From: Cyprinodon diabolis
Taxonomy: Eukaryota; Chordata; Actinopteri; Cyprinodontiformes; Cyprinodontidae
NCBI GenBank assembly: GCA_030533445.1
Contig: CM060064.1
Span: 47,193,787 to 47,257,786, forward strand
Reading direction: 5' to 3'
Length of the DNA: 64,000 bases
Shown here piece after piece: positions 1-9,206 of the stretch. Made by a program: the position numbers and the translations under genes. Numbering within the stretch: position 1 is the stretch's first letter; each line of letters starts with the position of its first letter. The notes under the pieces were generated by a model. That model saw only the letters and a program-made list of their open reading frames with translations. It ran no database searches and was not told where the DNA came from.

Positions 1-85
1 AGTCAGTTCATCCAGATTACCATCCTGCCTTCAAAGATTATTTCTCTGTGGGAGCCGCTCAGACCCCCACATACCGGCGCTGCGC
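1..85 (-). repeat. hAT-family internal fragment
   Basis: The reverse complement of the first ~85 bases closely matches 19,373-19,445, which lies inside the hAT-like element at 19,046-19,868. It is a broken piece of the same repeat family, cut by the window edge. Confidence 0.5.
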
Positions 86-125
86 TGTCACTGGGAATCC
101 CCAGCAGCAGCTGCCTCAGGCCCGC

Positions 126-784
126 TGTAGGTACCAGATCTGCTTCCTGCCAGCGACGTTACGCTACATGATTGGCTGAACGTTGCCACATGATGTAAAA
201 CGTCATGCGTGTCTAATGATCGTTGAAGTTTTACCTGATCGAAAACAAAACTGAACAAAAAATTGTTTAGAAAAGTAAAAAGTAGACCATGATATTAAGG
301 GGGAGAGCTGGGAAGCGCTGTGGCTAGCTGTGCTCAGTAGCTAACAGGTTAGCCTCTTTTAGCTCGGTCAGTTAGCCATATTAAGCTAAACTATTTACTA
401 CTATATAACGGCAACCGTTTGTTATTCTACAAGTAAAATAACTGTTTTATTTGTCTAAAATCTCTAGGAAAGTCATTTTTTGTCCTCTGCCCTCCAATCT
501 TAAATAATGTCTCGGCCTATTTTTATTCTTTTATTGTTATCTTATTAATTGGTAGAGCTCAGCCTTAGAAGGCAGTACTTTCCTTTCAGACTGACAATGA
601 TTGTTTTCTACTCTCAGCTAATTTAGATCGCCAATAAAATGTAAAAAGATATAGGTAATAATATGTTGGGACTACAAAAGAGATTCGATCCTTAGGAAAC
701 GGTTGCAATAGTTTGTATGAGTGGAGTTGCCACATGTTGACGTCATAAGGAGGGTGGGGGACCCGAGCAGATCTGGTACCTACA
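126..784. mobile_element. Non-autonomous DNA transposon, copy 1
   Basis: Both ends carry the inverted repeat TGTAGGTACCAGATCTGCT, about 19 bp. The interior is AT-rich with no usable reading frame. A second, disrupted copy of the same sequence lies at 31,870-34,005, where the blocks matching 160-290, 300-480 and 545-784 can be recognised. The superfamily could not be decided because no convincing target duplication was seen. Confidence 0.7.
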
Positions 785-1779
785 ACGCTCGCTTCTTAGG
801 GTTTTCCCCTATTTTTAATGGTGGCTGGAAGTAGATGTTAGCGTTTTTCATGTACATAATCCAAACTGCAGGCAGCAGGATAATAAAAGCCAACATATTC
901 TGCCGGCAGGTTTCTACATTCTAAGTTAATTTAGGCGTTAATAAACTGTTTCAGAGGAGTGATCATAGCGCTCTGCAGCAGCAGTGCTGTGTCTGACTCC
1001 CTGCCAGCTCCCAGATCAGCTTCTCTCATTGGTTGATGAGGTGCGTTCAGCAGCTTTTTCAGTGCATCCTGAGCCTCAGAAGCTCATGAGGCGCTGCTCC
1101 TGCTGCTCTAGATGCTGCAGGACCTTTTAATGCACCTGGATTCTGGTGAACCATTGACTTCATCACGTGCGGTCTGAACGTAGCATAACGATGCAGCATA
1201 AAAGTCCTGCCCTCTGCTTGAAGTTAGTTGTTTAGCTGCCAATCTTTGGATTTTTAACATTTCTGCAGCAGTGAGTTTATTGTTAATGTAGAAAAAATAA
1301 TGACGCTTATTTAATTTTCATTATAAAACATTGACCTTTTTGTTTAATTCTATAAGTGTTGATGATTTTTGAATTGAGGGCAAAACATACTTTATTTAAA
1401 TTCAAACATTTTCAGGACAGGAAATGCAACTCATGGATTCATGATTCAAGAATAAAAAGATGTTAATTTTGTAATAAAAGGCTTGAACTCTTATGGTTTC
1501 TTCTCTGGCTCTGCCTGATCAGCTCAATGAGCAGGAATCAGTACATCAGAACAAACATCTTATCAAATATTACGGCCATAAAACACACCTGGTCAGAGGT
1601 GGACGATCAGAGCACGGAACAGCTGATGGTGCTGATAAGACAGCAAACCTGAACCTAATCAACATGCTAAAGAAAAGATCTAATAATCCTCTGGAGAAGC
1701 TGTTCTCTGGGTTTTCTAAAGGGAGGTTTTATTTTTGGATTCCTTTTAGGACCAGAACTGGATCATTATCAGAGGAGGA
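785..1779. other. No gene recognised
   Basis: About 1 kb of unassigned sequence. The part at 1,080-1,130 loosely resembles 50,520-50,600. The short reading frame at 1,493-1,783 runs into the adjacent transposon end and has no recognisable domain. Confidence 0.5.
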
Positions 1780-1783
1780 TTAA

Positions 1784-2357
1784 CCCTTTATAGGGGCCTC
1801 GGTGAAATACTTTAAAAATACAAATTTCAAGCCAATAGTGTTATTGGAATCCAGGAAAAGACCTTATTACCTTTGGAACATAGAAAAAATATGGATATTT
1901 TGATGGCAAAAATGAATAACAAGAAATGCCAACTTTCCCAAATATATTAAGAAAAATAACAAAAGTGCTTTTATAAGAAAGTCATGAAAAACACAGAGTG
2001 AAAGAAAAAAAAGTATTTGCTCCAACTTAAACTTAGAGGCATTAATGCTGATTTTTTAGTTTATAGACCTAAATATAATTGTTAACTAGGCTTATTAACT
2101 TTTTAACTTTACTTTATAACTTTTCAATTAGCTTTTTACCTTTTTTTTCTTAGCTTTTTTTCCAACTTCATTTCCAGTAGGTAATATATCATTCAAGGGC
2201 TCATTAAATTGGTCAAATGCCAAAATAAGAGCTACAGTCATGTAGCAGGATCTTTGCTGAAAGGCTGGATATAGATCTTGTGCTTCTAGACGTCACTGAG
2301 GGACTGGGGGTCGTATAATAGTGATTAAAAAAAAATGGTAACTTGCCCTATAAAGGG
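1784..2357. mobile_element. piggyBac-like non-autonomous element
   Basis: A 574-bp AT-rich segment bounded by TTAA at 1,780-1,783 and 2,358-2,361. Immediately inside are perfect inverted termini CCCTTTATAGGG. TTAA target duplication with CCC..GGG ends is the hallmark of piggyBac-type transposons. There is no transposase, so it would depend on an enzyme made elsewhere. Confidence 0.75.
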
Positions 2358-2664
2358 TTAACTAGTGCTTACCTCACCCATTCTGGGCTACAAGGTTCTC
2401 CAACTCTCAAACAAAACCACATTTTGTTTTCATTTATTTTTAGTTTCCTTTAACAGATATAAAAAATAATTTTAGCTGAATTCTTGTTTCCAAAGCACCA
2501 ATTTTGGGCTATATTGTCTGAAGCTGCATCTTTGGTGGTTAAGATCTGGTCCAGATGTGTTAGTGGACCTGAGAGGCGCTGGATGTCGTCCTGATTGGCC
2601 GATATTCTGAGTCCTTTCATTAAAATCGTAGGGAAATCCTATTTAAATGTCAAATCATTCTGTC

Positions 2665-3120
2665 TTAAACATAATAATAATAATACATTTTATTTAACAG
2701 CACCTTTCTGGACACTCAAGGTGACTTTGCAGAAAATAAAAATGAAAATCCCAAAATACAGATACAGGAACATAAAAACAGCTATGGATAGGGACGAGAG
2801 CAGTGTATTCACAGATAAGCGAGCTGGAACAGATGGGTTTGGAGTCTGGCTTTGAATAAGGAGAGAGTCAATACTGCGGAGGTCGGGAGGAAGTGAGTTC
2901 CAGTTCCAGAGTTCCCATGGTGACAATTGGAGCTGGGGGTACAGTGAGGTGGATGGAGGAGGAGGATCTAAGGGAGCGGAAGGAGGTGGCAATGTGAAGG
3001 AGGTCTGACCGATATGGAGGAGCTTTGAAAGTATAGAGAAGGATTTTAAATTGAACTGGGAGCCAATGGAGTTGGTGAAGGACAGAAAATATGATGAAAG
3101 GAGGGGGTTCTGGTGATGAC
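2665..3120. repeat. Retroelement-tail-like interspersed repeat
   Basis: It starts with an (AAT)n run, then a 'ttttatttaacagcacctttctgg' type segment (shared by many fish retroelement tails) and a purine-rich stretch. The overlapping reading frames on both strands show no domain and are judged non-coding. Confidence 0.45.
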
Positions 3121-3124
3121 ACCT

Positions 3125-3895
3125 ATATAAATGTACCAGATTGTCCCAAAAGTTAGAACATTTCTATTTTAAAAAACTCCTGTCTTAAAATCTGCATTTT
3201 TCAGGCCAGTTAGTTCTACGTCAGCCTGAACACCTAAATTCGGCCAATCATATATCAACGGTCATCTGTCAATCAAATGTTTTCGGTCATAGCATCTTGA
3301 TTCATATGTTGCAGCTAATATACGCAACGGTTGAAACCAGAATCCTTTCCTTTCCCATTGAGTTGCGTCCCAGTGTCCACGGGGATGGACGTCTGTGTCT
3401 TCGGCAGGCGTAGAGCTAACAGAACTGGCAGCGTTGCGAGGCAAGGGCTCAAACATGTACGGCTGGAAGCCTTCTACACCAAACCAAGCTTCTGGCGTCC
3501 TCTTCCACAACATCTTCGTCCCCGCTTTCCTCCTCTAAATAAAAAATGGATGACGGAGGAGACTCATCCACGACCTCCGACACTAAACTCTCCTCCTCTT
3601 GCATGTTTCCGCTGTCCATAGCGTTCCTTGACAGCGTCGTTTCTAAGTCACCAATTTAGTGCTACTTGGTCCCAATGGAATTTCCCATTGGGAACCTGCT
3701 AGCACTAAGATGCTAACTGGTTAGCAAGATGCTTCCGACAAACCGGCCACAACCAAACTTGCTTTAGAACCTTCCGCCACAACAATCCCGCCCCCTTGAT
3801 AATCGACCAATCACATTCACTTCATTCACTCGTGTAAAGTCGGGCACCACTGGGAGAATTTAGAAATGTAACGGTTGGAACGGCCGCTTCCCTAC
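3125..3895 (-). mobile_element. Repeat with P2X7-like ORF exon, copy A (frameshifted)
   Basis: This is an inverted homolog of 28,889-29,757, readable from its terminus (AAGTCGTAGGGAAGCG on the minus strand, near 3,895) to a diverged end near 3,125. It contains the same ORF region, but lacks 8 nt present in copy B (near 3,505), so the N-terminal and C-terminal halves fall in different frames. The C-terminal part is open at 3,262-3,513 and includes the motif FQPYMFEPLP. See copy B for interpretation. Confidence 0.65.
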
Positions 3896-3922
3896 GACTT
3901 CAAGGAGTTGATACCCAACATT

Positions 3923-4127
3923 AGGTATCCCCAAAGTGGGTCCCTGAGGGCCGCTGTCCAGCATGTTTTAGAGGTTTCTCTGCTTTAGCACAGCTGATTT
4001 ACATTGAAAAGATGATTAACAGGCTTTTTCTGGACTGCAATCATCAGAATCAGCTGTGCTAAAGCAGGGAAACCTCTAAAACATGCTGGACAGCGGCCCT
4101 CAGGGACCCACTTTGGGGATGCCTGCC
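3923..4127. mobile_element. Hairpin MITE
   Basis: Two arms of about 80 bp (about 3,927-4,005 and 4,050-4,125) are near-perfect reverse complements around a loop of about 40 bp. The ends read TATCCCCAAAGTGGG. This is a foldback-type, hAT-like miniature element with no coding capacity. Confidence 0.75.
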
Positions 4128-4193
4128 CTACAGGCATATTTTAATGGTTTTAGCCTTGTGGTTCATGTTAGACCTACATAAAGCAGCGTGTAC

Positions 4194-4434
4194 CTGTAAT
4201 GGTGGTAAAGTGGGACGGAGCCGTCATAGTCAGCATCGGGGGGGTGATGTACTTGGCCTTGACCCCATCCAGGGCCATCTGGTCCAGGTGCGGCGTGTCC
4301 ACGTCCTGGTCGTAGTCCCACCTGAACCCATCGAAGGACACCAGAAGCAGCTTGTTCCTCTTCTCTCTGCTCTTCGCCGGCGTCCCTGCCGCACAGGTCG
4401 CCGCCATCAGCACGAGGAAGACCTGCAGCCTCAT
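4194..4434 (-). CDS. enpp7: ENPP7-like phosphodiesterase, first coding exon
   Basis: This exon encodes the N-terminal 80 residues of an ectonucleotide pyrophosphatase/phosphodiesterase of the ENPP7 (alkaline sphingomyelinase) type. ENPP7 is an intestinal membrane ectoenzyme that hydrolyses sphingomyelin. Residues 1-17 form a signal peptide. Residues 28-48 carry the family signature LLLVSFDGFRWDYDQDVDTP, in which D35 aligns with a metal-ligand Asp of the family. Residues 69-77 (TMTAPSHFT region) hold T71, which aligns with the nucleophilic Thr of ENPPs. The exon ends in Thr-Gly, in phase 1, at a GTACAC donor. The Met at 4,434 was chosen because the signal peptide follows it directly; an in-frame Met 14 codons upstream adds no typical leader. 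No second exon was found in 1-4,193, so intron 1 is over 4 kb or this is an isolated fragment. ENPP6 is a less likely identity. Confidence 0.75.
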
Positions 4435-4878
4435 CTTCACCTTCAGTCCAACTGCCAGGAGCTGGCCGGGTCTCACCTGAGCAGGTTACCCTGGTTAATG
4501 TGTAGCAGCAGTTCCCTGATACAGATCTGCTGATGGAGGAGGCTTTAGACTGTGAACATATGGGCCTTATCAGAGCCGACTTTAATGATTAGATGGACTT
4601 TGAAAGCTGCTCTAACGTATTTTTAACTCTCGATAAAAACCAATAATCTGACCCATAAAACCAGTGCTTTTATTTAACCTCTGAACCTGAAGGTCTCGTG
4701 TCGTCCTGTGATGGACGGACAGCCTGTCCACGGTGGACCCGCCCCTCACACCAGACTCCAGCTTCACCAGGAATGAACAGCAACAATAGTGAAATTGTTC
4801 AATATGAAGCTTTTAGAAAACTAGATCACCTCTTATCTAGTCAATGCTTGTATGTAGGTCCTTTAAAAAACCACATCC

Positions 4879-5103
4879 CCAATTTCTAAAAGTAGAATGG
4901 GAGGCAGATCTTTTAGTTCTCAGGCTCCTCTCCTGTGGAACCAACTACCAGTTTTAGTCCGTGAGGCAGACAGCCTGTCTACTTTTAAGGCTAGGCTTAA
5001 AACTTTCCTTTTTGATAAAGCTTCTAGTTAGAGTGGCTCAGGTTATCCTGATCTATCTCTATAGTTCTGCTGCTATAGGCTTAGACTGCTGGAGGACATA
5101 GGC
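4879..5103 (+). repeat. L2-like LINE, ORF2 C-terminus and start of 3' UTR
   Basis: The fragment encodes the tail end ([23 protein letters not shown]) of the reverse-transcriptase ORF seen more completely at 39,405-39,863 and 57,115-57,474. The conserved start of the 3' UTR follows. It is truncated on both sides. Confidence 0.8.
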
Positions 5104-5129
5104 AACAAATATATGGTGATTAATAAGCT

Positions 5130-5560
5130 GTAATACTTCAAAATGATGGAGGAAGAAGCAGAAGGGACGAGATCATCTCCACTGGACTATGAACTGGACA
5201 CACCTGCTGGAATGAGCTTTTGTCTCTACTGGGGACGAGAAATGATGATTTATGTGAGGAAAAAAAATGTGGATCATGTTCTGATGAATTGCTATAAATA
5301 TGCAACTGAAAGAGACACGATCAGGGAGGTAATTAGGGAGAAAGGGAGAGAATGGAGCATGAAAGGCATTTTAAGGACCGATGGAGATAGGGAGGAAATT
5401 ATGGTCATTAATAAAGCATTGCTTTTATTTTTACATTAAAAAATAGAATATAGTAGGTGGAAACTGAAGGCTACACACTCCTGTACAGTAGGTGGCAGTA
5501 TGCACCTATAAGTTGTTTGCAAATCTGCCAATTAAATAAAAACTGAAGAAGAACCATAAA
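5130..5560 (+). pseudogene. I-clade LINE 3' fragment 1
   Basis: An ORF at 5,143-5,439 has VDHVLMNCYKYATERDTI, which resembles the conserved Cys/His segment after the RNase H domain of I-clade non-LTR retrotransposons (compare VEHLLLECDKY in the next fragment). The tail 'taggtggcagtatgcacc..tctgccaatt' precedes an A-rich end. It is the first of three head-to-tail fragments sharing this tail. Confidence 0.6.
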
Positions 5561-5599
5561 GTTATGATTAAAAGGAGAAAAACGGATCATCCAGCAGTT

Positions 5600-6500
5600 A
5601 ATGCTTTAGAAAGGTGATCATGTTAGGGAAGGAAATAGATAATTGCATCAGATAGTGACGCTGCATTATTTATTATTCATTATTGGATATTTAAATATCA
5701 CTTATTAGTTCAGCTTCATGATAAGAAATGTTTTGTTTGACTTGTCTGGATTCCTGCTCATGTAGGCATAGAAGGAAACAAAGAAATAGATATATTAGCT
5801 AAACAGGTCTTAAAATCTGATATTATTAACTTAAGTATTCCGTAAGCAAAAGTGAGGGTAAATCTATTATTCAGAATAAAATCTGTAAGGTTTGGCAGGA
5901 ACATTGGGATAATCCTGACACTGGTAGAGATCTATATAAAAATCAAAAGACTATGGGGATGGGGGGGCAATAGTCGTACTAATGGAAGGCAGAAAGAAGA
6001 GGCAGTCATATATCCACTTAGAAGTGGTCATACTGGACTTAATGGTTCTCTTTTCAGAATAGGGAAACATGAAACGGGGATTATAATCCCTGTAATCAGA
6101 TGGAAACAGTGGAACATTTATTATTAGAATGTGATAAATATTCACAGGAACATCAATATTTAAAGTCAACACTAAATGGAGAAAAATTTGGATTTTCAGT
6201 GTTAAACCTTTTAGGAAGAAAATCTAATTCTGCTAGAAATCAGTTAATTTGATTTTTTAAAAACACTGGATTATTTAATTGTATTTAATGTAACATAAGT
6301 GGTGTGCATATAGACATATTGTAATTTACATGTGAGTTTGTATGGATATTAATTGATTAATAGATAATATGCAGATTCGTGCGTACCATTGAGGTACGTA
6401 TTAATAACTTCCCTCTGACATCATTGATGACCTCACTGCAGTCTGGTAGGTGGCGGTAAATGCTCCTTAAGTTGGTACCATCTGCCAATAAAAAATATGG
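5600..6500 (+). pseudogene. I-clade LINE 3' fragment 2 (RNase H)
   Basis: Translation around 5,750 gives WIPAHVGIEGNKEIDILAK, the RNase H signature of I-clade LINEs. Near 6,095-6,140 is VEHLLLECDKY, the post-RNase-H motif. Several frameshifts and stops break the frame, so it is dead. It ends in the 'gtaggtggcggtaaatgc..ctgccaataaaa' tail at about 6,440-6,495. Confidence 0.65.
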
Positions 6501-6659
6501 GTGTTTCTAAGCCGCTTGTGGATAAATGTTCTGGGTCGTGAGTAGCGAGGAAACAGGAAGCGATTCTTGTGGGATGGAAGAAGGAAAAGGTGAAAAACTA
6601 AGAAGATTGGAAGAGAATAGCATCAAAAAATGAGGAAAAAGCTGAAAAAAATAGAGATA

Positions 6660-7907
6660 CACTATATTGCCAAAAGTATTTGCTCACCCATCCAAATTAT
6701 TGGAATCAGGTGTTCCAATCACTTCCATGGCCACAGGTGTATAAATTCAAGCACCTAGGCATGCAGACTGTTTTTACAAACATTTGTGAAAGAATGGGTC
6801 GCTCTCAGGAGCTCAGTGAATTCCAGCGTGGAACTGTGATAGGATGCCACCTGTGCAACAAATCCAGTCGTGAAATTTCCTCGCTCCTAAATATTCCACA
6901 GTCAACTGTCAGCTGTATTATAAGAAAATGGAAGTGTTTGGGAACGACAGCAACTCAGCCACGAAGTGGTAGGCCACGTAAACTGACGGAGCGGGGTCAG
7001 CGGATGCTGAAGCGCATAGTGCGAAGAGGTCGCCAACTTTCTGCAGAGTCAATCACTACAGACCTCCAAACTTCATGTGGCCTTCAGATTAGCTCAAGAA
7101 CAGTGCGCAGAGAGCTTCATGGAATGGGTTTCCATGGTCGAGCAGCTGCATCCAAGCCATACATAACCAAGTGCAATGCAAAGCGTCGGATGCGGTGGTG
7201 TAAAGCACGCCGCCACTGGACTCTAGAGCAGTGGAGACGCGTTCTCTGGAGTGACGAATCGCGCTTCTCCATCTGGCAATCTGATGGACGGGTCTGGGTT
7301 TGGCGGTTGCCAGGAGAACGGTACTTGTCTGACTGCATTGTGCCAAGTGTAAAGTTTGGTGGAGGGGGGATTATGGTGTGGGGTTGTTTTTCAGGAGCTG
7401 GGCTTGGCCCCTTAGTTCCAGTGAAAGGAACTCTGAATGCTTCAGCATACCAAGACATTTTGGACAATTCCATGCTCCCAACTTTGTGGGAACAGTTTGG
7501 AGCTTGCCCCTTCCTCTTCCAACATGACTGTGCACCAGTGCACAAAGCAAGGTCCATAAAGACATGGATGACAGAGTCTGGTGTGGATGAACTTGACTGG
7601 CCTGCACAGAGTCCTGACCTCAACCCGATAGAACACCTTTGGGATGAATTAGAGCGGAGACTGAGAGCCAGGCCTTCTCGTCCAACATCAGTGTGCGACC
7701 TCACAAATGCGCTTCTGGAAGAATGGTCAAAAATTCCCATAAACACACTCCTAAACCTTGTGGACAGCCTTCCCAGAAGAGTTGAAGCTGTTCTAGCTGC
7801 AAAGGGTGGACCGACGTCATATTGAACCCTATGGATTAGGAACGGGATGTCACTTAAGCTCATATGTGAGTCAAGGCAGGTGAGCAAATACTTTTGGCAA
7901 TATAGTG
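6660..7907 (+). mobile_element. Tc1-like transposon, apparently intact
   Basis: A 1,248-bp element flanked by TA at 6,658-6,659 and 7,908-7,909, the standard Tc1/mariner target duplication. The terminal inverted repeats begin CACTATATTGCCAAAAGTAT and match over about 28 bp. A full transposase frame lies inside. It is inserted in the 5' part of an I-clade LINE fragment. Intact ends and frame suggest a fairly recent arrival. Confidence 0.95.
6794..7825 (+). CDS. Tc1-like transposase
   Basis: This 343-aa transposase cuts and pastes the surrounding element by recognising its inverted ends in the nucleus. Residues about 1-120 form the paired-like DNA-binding region: two helix-turn-helix units ([12 protein letters not shown].. 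and the RTVRREL region) joined by the GRPRK hook at residues 59-63. The catalytic DD34E core follows: D154 (LWSDESRF), D245 (FQHDCAPVH) and E280 ([11 protein letters not shown]), with 34 residues between the last two. A glycine-rich box ([14 protein letters not shown]) lies between. The frame is open upstream to 6,680, but the Met at 6,794 gives the usual family start ([10 protein letters not shown]) and length. No frameshift or internal stop is present. Whether it is active cannot be told from sequence. Confidence 0.95.
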   Translation: MGRSQELSEFQRGTVIGCHLCNKSSREISSLLNIPQSTVSCIIRKWKCLGTTATQPRSGRPRKLTERGQRMLKRIVRRGRQLSAESITTDLQTSCGLQISSRTVRRELHGMGFHGRAAASKPYITKCNAKRRMRWCKARRHWTLEQWRRVLWSDESRFSIWQSDGRVWVWRLPGERYLSDCIVPSVKFGGGGIMVWGCFSGAGLGPLVPVKGTLNASAYQDILDNSMLPTLWEQFGACPFLFQHDCAPVHKARSIKTWMTESGVDELDWPAQSPDLNPIEHLWDELERRLRARPSRPTSVCDLTNALLEEWSKIPINTLLNLVDSLPRRVEAVLAAKGGPTSY

Positions 7908-9029
7908 TAGGTTGAAGGGGAGGCCAGTTCAGAATAATCTAGAGATGAACAATCTAGAAATTGCACAGGAAAAACTAAACGATTAACTAAACTGATTAAA
8001 CTAAACGGATTAACAAGATGGAGGGAAAAGAGTTCAGTGCAGCTTGGTGGAGAACAAAAGAATCACTGATTGGACTGATTGGAGGAATTCCTCCAAAAGT
8101 GTCTGAGAAAGAGATTCTAGAAAATATAAGTGGTGCAAAAGTAAAAATACTAAAACGGTTAAAAACAACAAGAAACGGAGAAAGATCTGACAGTTTATCT
8201 GTGTTAATTAGATCTAAAAAAGAGCAATTACCCAGTAAGGTTTTCATTGGTTACATGAGCTATAATGTGAAAATGTTGAATGATGCTTTAAATGCCAAAC
8301 ATTCGGTCCCATAGCAGCTGGATGCGAAGGAAAAGAATGATGTGGAAGGTCTGCTGGAGAGCAGGAATATGGAAAATGAAGGAAAGAAGGTAAAATGAAA
8401 TGCTGGAGAACAGACTGCTGCTTATCGACGACGTGAAGTAAGTTAAAGATCTGAAGAAATTAGAAAAGGGAAATTAGAACTCGGAATAACTTCTGCTGAA
8501 GCTGCGAAAAGCATCTAATCCCATAATCCCCCTAGTCAGAAAAACCCAAACCAACAGTTTCTGGAGCAATGTCCCAACATTAAACAGTATTTGATCGTAA
8601 AGAAGAAAGGTTTTGTTCTTTTCACGGTAGAAGTGATCAATGGTAGTGTTCAGACGACAAGAAAAACCGGAAAAAAAAATCAAAATAATAGTGAAAGTTC
8701 CAGAAAACTGGGAAATGGTTGAAAACATGATGGGAAAACCAGTAGGACCATCAGAAACTGGCAGAGTGACGATAAATTAAAGATAAATTAGAAATTATGA
8801 GGGCAAATGTGATTAAGTATTTATGTTTGGTTAAGTTAAACAGTTTGGAAAAATATTATTTTATTTCTCTTTTATTTATTTATTTATTTATTTACTTATA
8901 GGGTGAGTCTTGTTTCCTGTTTCCTTGTTTTACTCCTCACCAGTTGGTGGCGGTAATGCACTTTAACTAGTTTGCCAACCACCATAAAAACTCACAAGAA
9001 GAAGGGAAAAAAACCAGAAGAAGAATAGA

Positions 9030-9206
9030 CCGGAAGTGCTCCTTTGACCTAATAAGTACTTCTTGCGGCGTGATGTCCTTCATTTAAATAGTTGTAGAAA
9101 TGTTTCTATCTCGCTGCGGAGCTGGATTATAATCTGTTTTCGGTTCGGATTAATTGTTCCGGATTATCAGACTCTATAGAGCGCTGATTCTGGATCATCT
9201 CAGCAG
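9030..9206 (+). promoter_or_regulatory. Candidate mrps12 promoter and 5' UTR exon
   Basis: An ETS-type site CCGGAAGTG lies at 9,030-9,038, a class of site (GABPA/NRF-2) common in promoters of mitochondrial ribosomal protein genes. A possible donor, CAGCAG|GTTTGT, lies at 9,206/9,207. mrps12 has a splice acceptor 2 nt before its ATG, so a non-coding first exon must exist upstream. The assignment to this place is inference. A second candidate is the AAGATGGCGCC (YY1-like) site at 12,254-12,264. Confidence 0.3.

Larger units (their letters stand above)
6515..8995 (+). pseudogene. I-clade LINE fragment 3, ORF1 and tail, split by Tc1
   Basis: The 5' untranslated part (6,515-6,657) resumes at 7,910 after the Tc1 insertion. 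An ORF at 8,018-8,314 encodes SVLIRSKKEQLPSKVFIGYMSYNV-type sequence (positions 8,195-8,270). This resembles the gag-like ORF1 of I/Nimb-type LINEs just before the zinc knuckles. The frame then breaks, and most of ORF1 and all of ORF2 are missing. The family tail 'ttggtggcggtaatgcac..tttgccaacc' closes it at 8,942-8,985. A (TTTA)n run lies at 8,868-8,897. Confidence 0.6.

Noticed and set aside
7117..7887. 256-aa open frame antisense to the Tc1 transposase
   Set aside because: It is the shadow of the transposase on the other strand, with no recognisable motif.
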